NCBI GenBank assembly: GCA_903921365.1
Contig: CAIXPS010000183.1
Location: 1 to 55,932, forward strand
Direction: 5' to 3'
DNA length: 55,932 nt
Source of the DNA: an uncultured bacterium
GTDB lineage: Bacteria > Chloroflexota > Anaerolineae > J036 > Brachytrichaceae
Shown here: positions 26,598 through 36,364 of the stretch, piece by piece
Layout of the letters: each line of letters begins with the position of its first letter
Position numbering within the stretch: position 1 is the first letter of the stretch
The notes under the pieces: model-generated
The model's database searches: none
The model's input: only the letters and a program-made list of their open reading frames with translations
What the model was told of the DNA's origin: nothing
Position numbers and translations under genes: made by a program

Positions 26598-28906
26598 TGA
26601 TGATCCGCCCCTGAATTCCGTGTGATTATATTGCGATAAATCCTTGTGAAATTATTCGCCATATGTGCGGCCGTGAAATGCGTCAGAAGTCGCTGGCGAC
26701 CAGCCATCCCCATATCACGAAGCAATACTGGCGAGCACAACACTGTGGCAATTGCCTCTGCCAGAGCTTTTGGGCTTTGCGGGTCAACCAGGAGTCCGGT
26801 GACGCCATGCTCGACAACCTCTGGCACACCACCCGTATTGCAGCCGATTACAGGTTTTGAGTAGTTCATTGCTTCGATATAAATAAGGCCAAATGATTCA
26901 TATAACGACGGAGCCACAAACAGATCACAAGACTGGTAAAGCTGCTCTTGGGGTTCGCCGTCAGGAACCTCACCGACAAAGTCGACCATAGACTTGTATT
27001 CAGGAAAAGTGCGCTCAAAGTAAGATCGGTAATCCATTCCTGTGCGCTCCAAAAATCCATCATTATGGCTGTTGTCTGCCCCAGCAATGACAAATCTTGT
27101 GTTGGGCGCGTGTTTCACTACTGAAGGAATTGCATGAAATAAATCAATGATGCCTTTGCGCTTTTCCAGTCGGCCAAGAAATAGCACCTTCAGGTTTTTC
27201 TCGCTGCGCTGCAGATCATATGGTCTGGTCTTCTCGTCGGGGACGGGTTCAATGCCATACGTAGCTATGCTGTACTGATCTTCTCGTGGATGGACTCCAT
27301 AAATACCTTGTAATGTGCGCAGTGTCGCGTGAGTGTTTGGAAGCAGATGATTTGCCCGTTCAATAAACACGCGCTCCATTTCTCCCTGCAACCTTTTATC
27401 GTCGCTGTCATCTCCGTTTAGCGGCGCAATTTGCCGCATGGCTGTCACAAGCCGAATAACCACAGGGAGAATCCCGCTCAAACTTGTGACCAAACCTTCA
27501 AACTGGTAATTAGATGAGTCAATGATCTGGATACCATCATTAAGAATGAGATCCTTAACTTTCTCGTAGACGTTATGGCTGTGGTTCAGGAGGTAGTACA
27601 TTCCAGGCAAATGCTTATACTGCTCGTAATACTCAAGCCGTGTCGGTATTTCGTGCACATATGCGCCATCTCGAAAGGTCAAACGCTCACGATCCCCTTT
27701 CGTGATGACATGCACTGTTTGTCCACTTTCGAATAGTGCTTTTGCTAACATATGTGTCTGGCGACCAACCCCTCCCTTGTCCGATGGTGGGAAATCCCGG
27801 CTCAGTAGACAAATCCGCAATGGCGGCTCGCTCAGGCGCACATTAGCTTGTCGGCCATTGATTGGGTCAACTGATGGCATAAATGCAGAGTATCCGTTCT
27901 GGTATTGATGAAAAGAAGCTTTCATGGATGTGTCATCACCCGCTTGTCCGCCGTTCTGCGGTATGAGTTTACGGGGAAATGAAAAACCTTTTACCATACC
28001 GTGCAGGCCGCTGGTAACCTCATTAATGCGCATTTGCCATGCCTGAAGGCTACTGATCTTGTTATCGTGAAGAAATTGATTGGACAAGAGTAGATGACCA
28101 TGGATCAGGTTCATGCAACGACGAATGATCGTGCTTCGAGACTCCCCAGATGCGGTTCCATTCTTTACGGCCGAATAGACCGATGCGCGCGTCTGTAGCC
28201 ACCACTTCAAGTTATATGTGAACACTTGGCGATTGTGACTTGACGCAGGCACATGATATACCGGCGCCTGTTTGACGGGGTGCAGTATTTTTCCGGCGAT
28301 GGTGAAACGCATGGCAACATCTGTTTCATCGTATACCCATTCATAAAACTCATCAAAACCTCCTATATCAATGAGATCCGCGCGGCGATAGGCCATGTTC
28401 GTGCCCATCATACGGGTAACCCATTGGGTTGCTATGCCTGGAGGAACAAGATGCTCCAACCACGATGATCGCACATCAACCTGCTCAGCCAGCGACGAAA
28501 ATAATCCAAGACTGTGTTGTAAACGCGGATGGTTAGGATGAATCAAATACACGATACCACCAGTCGCGCCAATCCACGGGTCTTCGAATATACCAGCGAG
28601 TTGTTCAAGCCATCGATGCGATGGCACAGCATCGTCATCAATGTAAGCAACAATGTCGCCGGAGGATGCCAGTAACCCAATATTTCGTGAAACTCCGAGA
28701 TTCGCTGATGGACATCGCAACACCTTCACACGATCGCCATAGTTATCGAGCAACTCCATGGTATTGTCTTTGGTGGGACCAACGACTATAACCACTTCAA
28801 AGTCTGGATACGATTGTTTTTCCAACGCGCACAAAAGTGTCTGCAGGGGCTGGGCGCGATTGATTGTATTAATGATTATGGAAAAACGAGGGCTATCGGT
28901 ATTCAT
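26594..28906 (-). CDS. GT2-GT4 bifunctional glycosyltransferase
   Basis: A 770-residue fusion. Residues about 5-260 are a GT-A domain of family GT2 (SIIINTINRA, SANLGVSRNIGLL, DXD in AYIDDDAVPSHRW, then DETDVAMRF). A linker follows to about 360, then a full GT-B GT4 domain (about 362-765): LSRDFPPSDKGGVGRQTHML, LFLGRLEKRKGI, and the EX7E motif ESFGLIYIEAMNYSKPVIG. Two sequential sugar additions, one by an inverting and one by a retaining mechanism, could be made by one polypeptide; this is inference. It overlaps neighbours on both sides (14 nt upstream, 4 nt downstream). Confidence 0.85.
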   Translation of the reverse strand: MNTDSPRFSIIINTINRAQPLQTLLCALEKQSYPDFEVVIVVGPTKDNTMELLDNYGDRVKVLRCPSANLGVSRNIGLLASSGDIVAYIDDDAVPSHRWLEQLAGIFEDPWIGATGGIVYLIHPNHPRLQHSLGLFSSLAEQVDVRSSWLEHLVPPGIATQWVTRMMGTNMAYRRADLIDIGGFDEFYEWVYDETDVAMRFTIAGKILHPVKQAPVYHVPASSHNRQVFTYNLKWWLQTRASVYSAVKNGTASGESRSTIIRRCMNLIHGHLLLSNQFLHDNKISSLQAWQMRINEVTSGLHGMVKGFSFPRKLIPQNGGQAGDDTSMKASFHQYQNGYSAFMPSVDPINGRQANVRLSEPPLRICLLSRDFPPSDKGGVGRQTHMLAKALFESGQTVHVITKGDRERLTFRDGAYVHEIPTRLEYYEQYKHLPGMYYLLNHSHNVYEKVKDLILNDGIQIIDSSNYQFEGLVTSLSGILPVVIRLVTAMRQIAPLNGDDSDDKRLQGEMERVFIERANHLLPNTHATLRTLQGIYGVHPREDQYSIATYGIEPVPDEKTRPYDLQRSEKNLKVLFLGRLEKRKGIIDLFHAIPSVVKHAPNTRFVIAGADNSHNDGFLERTGMDYRSYFERTFPEYKSMVDFVGEVPDGEPQEQLYQSCDLFVAPSLYESFGLIYIEAMNYSKPVIGCNTGGVPEVVEHGVTGLLVDPQSPKALAEAIATVLCSPVLLRDMGMAGRQRLLTHFTAAHMANNFTRIYRNIITRNSGADHQ

Positions 28907-30605
28907 AGTCGATCATTAGCTCGATTGACCTGACGCGCGCATCCATCATTTGCAACTGCTGGTTCAGCAACTCAATCTGCTGACCCAACTTGGTGAGCCA
29001 CCCACTAATGATCTGCTGATTTTCCTCAACTAACTCAAGTCTATGATTCATTTCCCCCTGTATCCGGTTGTGTTTTAACCCCGCCTGATTTTGTGGCGCA
29101 CGTAACACATTAATATGCTCTGCGTGTTGGGAAATCGCTGACGCGTTCTGCTCGTATGTCAACTGATGCAAGCGCACGATGATATCCATCTGTGCGCCAT
29201 TCAGCCTGATCATATCTGACAGGACTTGATAATCACGCCCACTAAGGAGCCTTTCCGCGCGTTGCACAAACTGTGGCATTTTGCGCACGACGGACGATGT
29301 GGCTCTCTTACCCCTGCTAGAGAATTCGTTGATGTTGTTATGAAGGTCCCGCTCTTCAACGCGTAAGTCCTCCAGTTGTTTATACAATGCCGAAAGATCA
29401 GCCCCTGGAGCAATAGTGAACTTGGGTTGCACTTCCAAAACGCGGTTATCCGCGGGCGTCTCCTGGAATCCTTTGTCGCTAATAGGATTTTGTTGTTCGC
29501 CAGTAATCTTGCCAAACGCTATCGGCTGCTCTGTCTGAATTTGCGACGGGGAAGATGCTGGATTAGAGGGGATGCGATAGTCCAAAGCGCCGACTATGGA
29601 TAAATGTGCAAGCGCGCCTTCGTTTGGCACAGTCACTGATGCCTTCAGAAGTTGGCGAATGGCTGCAATAGCTTGCTTCCTGATTCGGGTAAATCCGACT
29701 TCTAACAATCTGTCATGAGCTGATGAAGTCACACGGGCGAAGTGTTCTTCCGCATCCGAGATTGTCTGAGATAGGTGGCGCAGAGTGTCTTGCGCCGCTA
29801 AGGCACGACCAAGTAAATGCTCCGGGTAAACAGCAGATTCAATTGAGCCACGCTCATTCTCAAAGAACAGGCCAAGTTCATCATCACGAAAATGCTTGAT
29901 GACAAAACGATAGCGTGAGTGATTCTGGTTAGCCCAGAACACATACGGATCTTTTCGCCATTCTTCACTTGTTAACAAATGGGTCGCTTTTGCGTCTGGG
30001 ATAAAGGTGATTTTGCTGCCGTGATATGCGGCGCGATAACAATAGTCAACTTCCTCATAATAAGCGGGGTAGAACCCTTCATCGAATCGCCCCGTTTCTT
30101 TCCAGCACTTGCGCCGTATTGCAAAAACAGCGCCTGTAACATACTCCACATCTTGAGGCTGATTGCTTAACACCTCGGTGATATGAACACCGTAAGCACC
30201 CGGGCGACTTAAATAGGCGCCTGCATGATTAATACTGCCGTCCTTATTTAGTATGGTGCAACCCGCGATGCCGATTTCCTCGCGGGACTCCATCGTCTGG
30301 ACAATCGCATCCAACCAGCCTGGAAGCACCAGACAATCCTGGTTGATAAGAATAAATAGATCGCCAGTGGCAGCATCAATACCCGCATTGACGCCTCCTG
30401 CAAATCCAAGGTTAACAGCTTCATGTATTATTTTTACGTGAGGATACAGGCTCTGGATGAGACTCGCAGAATTGTCGTGAGAAGCGTTGTCAACACAAAT
30501 GACCTCATGCAGATTCGCGCCACTATTCGCGAAAATGTTTTTCAGACAATCAGCGATTGTGCTTGCGCCGTTCCAGACAGGAATAATGACACTTGCAGAC
30601 ATCAT
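28893..30605 (-). CDS. GT2 glycosyltransferase with long coiled-coil tail
   Basis: A 570-residue protein. Residues 1 to about 240 are a GT2 domain (SVIIPVWNGA, VDNASHDNSA, NLGFAGGVNAG, INQDCLVLPGW, YYEEVDYCYRA). Residues about 260-570 have no enzyme motif: mixed linker, a region EDLRVEERDLHNNINEF, and a C-terminal coiled coil (RLELVEENQQIISGWLTKL, QIELLNQQLQMMDARVRSIEL). Similar tails occur on other proteins of this locus. The first two codons are both ATG. It lies 51 nt after the beta-helix gene. Confidence 0.8.
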   Translation of the reverse strand: MMSASVIIPVWNGASTIADCLKNIFANSGANLHEVICVDNASHDNSASLIQSLYPHVKIIHEAVNLGFAGGVNAGIDAATGDLFILINQDCLVLPGWLDAIVQTMESREEIGIAGCTILNKDGSINHAGAYLSRPGAYGVHITEVLSNQPQDVEYVTGAVFAIRRKCWKETGRFDEGFYPAYYEEVDYCYRAAYHGSKITFIPDAKATHLLTSEEWRKDPYVFWANQNHSRYRFVIKHFRDDELGLFFENERGSIESAVYPEHLLGRALAAQDTLRHLSQTISDAEEHFARVTSSAHDRLLEVGFTRIRKQAIAAIRQLLKASVTVPNEGALAHLSIVGALDYRIPSNPASSPSQIQTEQPIAFGKITGEQQNPISDKGFQETPADNRVLEVQPKFTIAPGADLSALYKQLEDLRVEERDLHNNINEFSSRGKRATSSVVRKMPQFVQRAERLLSGRDYQVLSDMIRLNGAQMDIIVRLHQLTYEQNASAISQHAEHINVLRAPQNQAGLKHNRIQGEMNHRLELVEENQQIISGWLTKLGQQIELLNQQLQMMDARVRSIELMIDYEYR

Positions 30606-30656
30606 AAAATTACTCGCGTTGTTATGCGTCGAAGGGACGCCAGGAAAGACAAACGC

Positions 30657-32543
30657 TTACCGGGTGACGCCAGGCACATATGTTGAATACGCGAAATGAT
30701 GGTACTGATAGGCTCCAATATCCGGTATTCCAATGCGGGGCAGATTATCTGCATCTACTACTGTTGTGCTTCCTGCCGCCTGGCTGCGTGCTGGCGAGGA
30801 TTGTACAATATGGTAATCGAATCCTGGAAAACCAGGGGATACGAAACCAGCCGAGTTTGTGCCGGTCACGTTCAACGCGTTATTGTCGATCAGCGTTCCA
30901 TATCCAGCCATCTGGTTTGTATTTCCTGCCCACAAAGTATAGTCGAGAGAAACAGTGTTACCCGTTTGCACATTCAACGCCGCGTCCGTGCAACATATGT
31001 GATCTGCGATGATACTATATTTAAATATAGCGTTAGTCGCATGTGCTACGCCGTAATTCATAGCCAATATAGCCTGACCAATAGTACCCGTGGCGCCCGT
31101 GTTCGAGGTAACGAGTTGATTTCGGACAAGTGTGGCATGGGTCACAGTGATGTTAATTCCCTGCAACCACAGCCCTCCGCCCCCCCCTCCCTGGGTAAAA
31201 CCCGTGCCAATTCTGACCGTATTGTCAGCTATCAAGATATTGGTTAGTCGATGTGTCAGATTCAGAGAGCCCACGCGGACAATAGCGGCTCCACCACCAC
31301 CTGCCGGGCCGGAGTTAACGGCCCCATTTCCACCAATCGCGGAATTGCCGGTTAATCTACCCCGATCAACGACAAGACTGGAATCCCATGCAAAAATGCC
31401 GCCGCCCTCACCAATCCAACCATCATGCCCATTTCCCCCCGTGGCACTATTGTTTGACACAGTAATATCATATAGTGTAACGGATGTTGATGCGGTTGTG
31501 CCTTGATTCTCAAGATACACACCGCCACCAAAACCAGCACCAGGGTATAGGCGGGCATCGCCACCAATCGCCTGATTACCGGTTACGACTAACCTTGTTG
31601 CCGTAATGACAGAACCCTCTTTGAACGCAACGCCGCCTCCCTGTGCGTCAGCGCGCTCGCCGGTGGCTATTTCCTTCCCATCGCAGGCGCAGGAAAGGGT
31701 TGTAGCCTGGTTGTTCTGCAAGACCATGTTCGTAATGACCCCAGTAGTATCATATGTAAACATGCCGGCGCCATGGGAATAGCCGCTACGTTGGGCGCCA
31801 GTCCCGCCAATCGTTTTGTTATAGCTTGACGTGATATTGGTCATAATCAGATGGCTTACACTCTTAAGAGCAATTCCCCCACCAACTGCAGCTCCACCAA
31901 CTACCGTATCTGTGGACCCCACCGTGCTTGTGCCAATAGCACTGTTATTGGTGATAACCAGGTTATCAAGGTATAAATCCGTTGTATTCTCAGCAAACAG
32001 GCCGCCACCCAACGCGAAATATCTCTCCGGCGAGGGTCTGCCACTAATGCCACGCGCCAAGCCACCAGTGATAATAAAGTTCTTAAGCGTCAGGCTTGCT
32101 GTTGGTCCAGTGCTTGTGATCCACACGCCGCGATACTGGTTCTGGCCGGAGATGATGGTTGAATTGGCGATTGAATCCGGTTGGATCCAATTCGTTGTTG
32201 TATACCCGCCGATAATTGACAAGCGTTTATTTATTATGCACACCACGGCAGTGGAGGTGAGAAACAATAAACACTCATCTCTTATACCAGTAGTGTACAC
32301 ATAGTTACCCGCAGCGACGCGAATTGTGCCTTCACCTGAATACGGTATCAGATTGACAGCATACTGAATGGTCTTGCATGGAGTAGTGGACGCTATACCG
32401 CAACTTAAAACATCATTGCCGGTTGGCGACACATAATAAGTGCCAGATTGACTAACCCTCAGCGTTTGAGCAATGACATCTGGCAGACTTGTGCCACCAA
32501 GTGTAAGCATAAGTGTGGTTAGAATCCTGATAAATACAAGCAT
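30657..32543 (-). CDS. Secreted right-handed beta-helix protein (choice-of-anchor Q type)
   Basis: About 628 residues from the ATG at 32543 (signal peptide MLVFIRILTTLMLTL..., cleavage near VIAQ). An upstream in-frame start would overlap the previous gene by 143 nt and bury the signal peptide, so it is rejected. The N-terminus YYVSPTGND...CKTIQYAVN is typical of pectate-lyase-like beta-helices. The body has many 'N-N-x-A-x-G-G/T-x-x-x-x-G-G-G-x-A/F' turns (GGGLFAEN, GGGIALKS, GGGVAFKE). The C-terminal SSPARSQA plus RIGIPDIGAYQY marks the choice-of-anchor Q family. It ends in YSTYVPGVTR, like the FG-GAP protein's end. Probable extracellular glycan-binding or surface protein; no catalytic residues can be assigned. 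Confidence 0.85.
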   Translation of the reverse strand: MLVFIRILTTLMLTLGGTSLPDVIAQTLRVSQSGTYYVSPTGNDVLSCGIASTTPCKTIQYAVNLIPYSGEGTIRVAAGNYVYTTGIRDECLLFLTSTAVVCIINKRLSIIGGYTTTNWIQPDSIANSTIISGQNQYRGVWITSTGPTASLTLKNFIITGGLARGISGRPSPERYFALGGGLFAENTTDLYLDNLVITNNSAIGTSTVGSTDTVVGGAAVGGGIALKSVSHLIMTNITSSYNKTIGGTGAQRSGYSHGAGMFTYDTTGVITNMVLQNNQATTLSCACDGKEIATGERADAQGGGVAFKEGSVITATRLVVTGNQAIGGDARLYPGAGFGGGVYLENQGTTASTSVTLYDITVSNNSATGGNGHDGWIGEGGGIFAWDSSLVVDRGRLTGNSAIGGNGAVNSGPAGGGGAAIVRVGSLNLTHRLTNILIADNTVRIGTGFTQGGGGGGLWLQGINITVTHATLVRNQLVTSNTGATGTIGQAILAMNYGVAHATNAIFKYSIIADHICCTDAALNVQTGNTVSLDYTLWAGNTNQMAGYGTLIDNNALNVTGTNSAGFVSPGFPGFDYHIVQSSPARSQAAGSTTVVDADNLPRIGIPDIGAYQYHHFAYSTYVPGVTR

Positions 32544-32547
32544 AATA

Positions 32548-34044
32548 TTACGTGCCTTGCTTGGTTTCGCGTTTAATAGCGGATGCAAAAATAAGCAGTG
32601 ATAGGAAAATGATCCAATCAAAAGGTGTTGTTGCTCGCTCGAAGGGGGATACTGAGACTGCGTGCAACCCGGCGATACATATACACGCAATTAAAATCGG
32701 CCACACTGCCCGGTACTGATCAGGTAAGTGACCTCGTCCAAATCGGATCCGTAACAAACCCCAATACGACAGCATGACAATTACGATCAGAAATATACCG
32801 CCGCGAAAAATCTGCAAATAAATCAGGCCAATCCGTGAGAAAAGCAATGACATTGCTGTGGGTTGAACTGTGTCTCGTTGTAGTGTGAAGGGCTTCAGAT
32901 CTGGGATAGCAGCCATACTCTTGTTCTGGGTTTGCAGCATCTGTGAGTCATTCATGATCATGAACCAACTTGAGGCGTCGTGCAACCTGCTGTCATCTGA
33001 CCATGACGGCCATACGCCACCAAACCGAAATAGCGACGTAACCACAGCACTAATATAACTCAAGGGGTGTGCAGTGATTTGTTCACGCACGATTTGCCAA
33101 GCCAATCCTTCGTCCTGATACGGTTGTTGTTGTCTCAACTGCCAAATAAAGTTCCAAATCGTCTCAGGATGGCTGGGATCGTATACTTTGTTTATCGATT
33201 TTGTAACAGGCAGTAAAGCATCAAATACATCATTTTGCCAAAGAAAGACGATGAAATTGCGATTGTTATTGCAGGTGATGGACACTATCCCGCACTGGAG
33301 TGCATTTCGGTTAACCCATATCCCAATAAGCATTATTGTGACAACCAAACAGACTAATGCTGCGTGTATTGTCTGCTTTGCCAGCTTAAATTCGCGTCGA
33401 AGTAAACCCGTATAGGCGAGAAGAGTCAGCACTAGAAAATATGCGATTCCATTTGCTCGAGTCAAAATACCCAATCCTGTGAGTATCCCAAACAGAATAG
33501 CTGTAGGTAGTTTTCTATCACCTCGATACACTTTTATCGAAATAAGTGTCGCAAGAAGCAGCAGGAACAAGAAAAGTCCTTCTGTCATTATGGCGTGCGC
33601 GTTCAGGATGTAGACAGGGTTTACGGCAATAAACCCAGCCAGTCCCAGAGCTACAGCACGAGAACGAAACTCTCTTCCCAGCAAGTAAGCCAATGGAATG
33701 CATAATAAGTCCACGAGAACTTGTGCAGCCAGGATGTTGTCCGACATGTAGCCGGCGACATACGACGACACTGCTAAGAACAACGGATATCCAGGCATAC
33801 GCCAGTCCCCCAAACGCGAAAAATCGAGATTTTTTGCGATAGCAATCATGGATGCAAGGTAATCCGGGGAGTCATTTGTCAACAAGACTGGCATATAGCT
33901 AATGAGCCACGCTCGTATCACTACACCTACGATAAGGATTAACACAAGGCCAATAATGGTAGATCGAGTCTCAATCATCGGCATGAGTTGATGTTGGCGT
34001 TGACGCCTATCAACAACAGGTGCAGTTTCAAGAAACATATTCAT
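32548..34044 (-). CDS. GT39-like membrane glycosyltransferase
   Basis: A 498-residue polytopic protein with a hydrophilic N-terminus of about 28 residues, then about 11 helices. The first external loop has NDSPDYLAS and then WRMPGYPLFLA, the ArnT/PMT-like GT-C signature with the acidic catalytic residue in SPDY. A cytoplasmic-side Arg-rich loop and a hydrophilic region with paired Cys (CGIVSITC, about 250) follow. It would use polyprenyl-phosphate sugars to glycosylate an external acceptor. The neighbouring secreted beta-helix protein, starting 4 nt after its stop, is a possible acceptor. Confidence 0.8.
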   Translation of the reverse strand: MNMFLETAPVVDRRQRQHQLMPMIETRSTIIGLVLILIVGVVIRAWLISYMPVLLTNDSPDYLASMIAIAKNLDFSRLGDWRMPGYPLFLAVSSYVAGYMSDNILAAQVLVDLLCIPLAYLLGREFRSRAVALGLAGFIAVNPVYILNAHAIMTEGLFLFLLLLATLISIKVYRGDRKLPTAILFGILTGLGILTRANGIAYFLVLTLLAYTGLLRREFKLAKQTIHAALVCLVVTIMLIGIWVNRNALQCGIVSITCNNNRNFIVFLWQNDVFDALLPVTKSINKVYDPSHPETIWNFIWQLRQQQPYQDEGLAWQIVREQITAHPLSYISAVVTSLFRFGGVWPSWSDDSRLHDASSWFMIMNDSQMLQTQNKSMAAIPDLKPFTLQRDTVQPTAMSLLFSRIGLIYLQIFRGGIFLIVIVMLSYWGLLRIRFGRGHLPDQYRAVWPILIACICIAGLHAVSVSPFERATTPFDWIIFLSLLIFASAIKRETKQGT

Positions 34045-34075
34045 TTTGTGTTTAGTCAGAAAATACCTAGGCGTT

Positions 34076-34789
34076 TTACGACCGCGGTCTAAACTGGGCT
34101 AGCAATAACCCTCCCCAAGACACTGCAACATGATCCGGGCTTTCCATATAAGTCACTTCACGGGTTAGTGTTCCGAGACTCGTTATGGTGTTACGTTCGT
34201 CATTCACAACCTCGTCTATTCCGCGCCGAACGGCCGGATTAAAACTATCGTGAAAGAGTATGTGGGCGCCAGGAGTTAAAAACGGAATGATGCCATTACC
34301 GTCTCGCACTACTCCTTCATAACTATGATCTCCATCCATAAGCACAAAATCAAATAGGCCTCCAGCGATTTGTCGTGCTTTCGGAAGTGCTGCCGGTGAA
34401 TACTCCTCGACCAGAAACGAACGCCGTTTCAATATATTCCAATGCTCATCCGCAATATGCGGTTCTGGATCGACCAGTGTTAACGTGCCGTCTGATTCAG
34501 CTGACTTCATTGCTGCTTCAACGATCAACGCGGACCCGCCCTGAAAAGTGCCTATCTCAAGGTACCTGCGCGGCCTGACAGAATAAATAAGCGTATAGAG
34601 CAATAACCGTTCAGCGCCTGTCATCCATCCAGGCGCCCACTTAACTACATCGATCAGAGCGAGATCAATATGTGAGGTGTTCTTCGAAACATCAACCATA
34701 CCGGTTTCAACAATAGTATCTTTATTGTGATTAACGCGTAAAGACTTTTTCGAGAGTTTTTTCGTAATATCGCTCAGTATCTTGCTCAT
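34076..34789 (-). CDS. Class I methyltransferase (Methyltransf_24/CmcI-like)
   Basis: About 237 residues from the ATG at 34789; an in-frame TTG at 34846 is less likely. Motif I is YLEIGTFQGGSALI, the SAM acidic residue is in LTLVDPEPH, and FDFVLMDGDHSYEGV is the metal-binding/catalytic segment typical of Methyltransf_24 and cephalosporin-hydroxylase-like O-methyltransferases. HILFHDSFNPAVRRG follows. The substrate is probably a sugar hydroxyl or a lipid-linked intermediate, inferred from context. It is separated by 164 nt from the upstream GT-C gene, the largest gap in this gene series, so an internal promoter may lie there (34790-34953; no consensus seen). Confidence 0.8.
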   Translation of the reverse strand: MSKILSDITKKLSKKSLRVNHNKDTIVETGMVDVSKNTSHIDLALIDVVKWAPGWMTGAERLLLYTLIYSVRPRRYLEIGTFQGGSALIVEAAMKSAESDGTLTLVDPEPHIADEHWNILKRRSFLVEEYSPAALPKARQIAGGLFDFVLMDGDHSYEGVVRDGNGIIPFLTPGAHILFHDSFNPAVRRGIDEVVNDERNTITSLGTLTREVTYMESPDHVAVSWGGLLLAQFRPRS

Positions 34790-34953
34790 AATCAGTTCGT
34801 ATGAATGGTATAAATTGTTTATAGAACCTATTTCTTGTATTGACAATCATGTGTTTGGCTTATGCTATCCCGTGCGCCAAATGCATTATTATAAAGAGGA
34901 GTCAGCTTTGGGGTTCCTCCTGTTGCCAGCATCCGAACATGATGCAGCGGGCG

Positions 34954-36345
34954 TCACCGAAGTAGGCGCATACTGGTAAATGACGCCAAAAGAAACCCCG
35001 GCCACATTTGCAGCATGACCCTGTCCAGTGAACTCCCCAGGTGATATTCCAAGCCCAGGGGTGTGGTTACGTAGACAAAAAAGTACCCGACAGACATCAA
35101 ACCAACAACAATAAATGCTGTGCGAGTGACAGCGGCTCTTTTTATCCCCCCTGATATCAAGACGATGAAAATAACCGGCAGCCAAAGGTAGTCTTTTATC
35201 AACTCACCTGCGATAGCTCCAATGATTCGCACATACCTGCCAACATTCAGAATCATTCGAAGCGTTTGCTGGCCTTGACCGCTGACCAGGTCATTCGGCG
35301 GCGCGAAAACGACTTTGAAATACATGACAAGCGCCAAAACTGGAAGAACCCCTGCTCCAAATAACAGCGCCTGACAAGCAATAGTCTTCAATGGTTGTCT
35401 TCGAAGCAATGACAGCACCAGTGACACTGCCACGACGACTATCAAAAGGAGCCCCTCGTTTTTTGTCCAGGCAGCAAGCCCTGAAAACGCGCCAGCCATC
35501 GTCAATGCCAGACTGTTCCCTGTGCGTTCTGAAATCGTTATCAGAGTAAGTGCGGCCAGGCTATAGTAAGCAACCGGCACATCGGCTGTCTGATAAACGC
35601 CTTGCAGTAAAAACAACGTTGTTGAGATGAGAACTGCGCCGGCCGCGAAACCGTGCAATACCCCGCGAAATGCCATTACGGCGAACGCCAATAAACCAAC
35701 TGTGGCGCAGGTAAAAGTCACGGCAACGATTGCGGGAACGTACTGGGTATCGGTTCCCACATATACCCAGCCGCGCATAACGGTTAATGGCAGAAGCAAC
35801 GGATAATCCGTATGCGGCATGACTGGATTGAATGCATTGGCCCATGATGCTCCACTGAGAAATAGAAAACGGGCGCGCATGTTCCAGATAGCCCAGGCAT
35901 CAAACCCGCCGTGAGGAAAAACAAGCACCATGTGCGCGACCAATACCATTGCCACTATCGCTACCATACCAAAGCCAAAGCAGGCGATCTTCTGAGTTAA
36001 AGTGGCGCTCTTGAATGCTTGCAGCGCATCGAATCGTCGTAACGTGTCAGCGCTCTTTCTTTGCCGTAAGGACAAGTAGAGTAGCAAAACAGTAAACCCG
36101 ATGCAGAGCAGCACTTCAGAGATGACATATCCAGTGCTGACACTGCGAACAACAATCAGCCACAAAAAGAGGTATAGGGATGACAGTCCAAATCCCAACC
36201 CGACAGCAAGGCACGCGCTTATTGCATATAGAACAATTCCAGGCGTGTTTTGCAACGCTTGCTCTACAATATGTTTAGTTAAGAAAAAAGACGGGATGAA
36301 AGGCAGACTAATAAACAGGATGATGAGTAGATAGGGCAATAACAT
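34954..36345 (-). CDS. GT-C membrane protein, GT39-like, lacking a soluble tail
   Basis: A 463-residue protein with about 11 hydrophobic helices running to the C-terminus. The catalytic-type loop is FPHGGFDAWAIWNMRARFL with PHTDYPLLLP shortly after, a pattern I know from Chloroflexota and Acidobacteria GT-C proteins. Unlike the protein at 1750 it has almost no C-terminal soluble domain; the small protein encoded 19 nt upstream on the same strand may supply it. Function: transfer of a lipid-linked sugar at the outer membrane face (inferred). Confidence 0.7.
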   Translation of the reverse strand: MLLPYLLIILFISLPFIPSFFLTKHIVEQALQNTPGIVLYAISACLAVGLGFGLSSLYLFLWLIVVRSVSTGYVISEVLLCIGFTVLLLYLSLRQRKSADTLRRFDALQAFKSATLTQKIACFGFGMVAIVAMVLVAHMVLVFPHGGFDAWAIWNMRARFLFLSGASWANAFNPVMPHTDYPLLLPLTVMRGWVYVGTDTQYVPAIVAVTFTCATVGLLAFAVMAFRGVLHGFAAGAVLISTTLFLLQGVYQTADVPVAYYSLAALTLITISERTGNSLALTMAGAFSGLAAWTKNEGLLLIVVVAVSLVLSLLRRQPLKTIACQALLFGAGVLPVLALVMYFKVVFAPPNDLVSGQGQQTLRMILNVGRYVRIIGAIAGELIKDYLWLPVIFIVLISGGIKRAAVTRTAFIVVGLMSVGYFFVYVTTPLGLEYHLGSSLDRVMLQMWPGFLLASFTSMRLLR

Positions 36346-36364
36346 GATCCGCTGTTATGCAGCA

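Noticed and set aside
32544-32690. Upstream start for the beta-helix protein
   Set aside because: It would overlap the previous gene by 143 nt and place 49 residues before a proper signal peptide.
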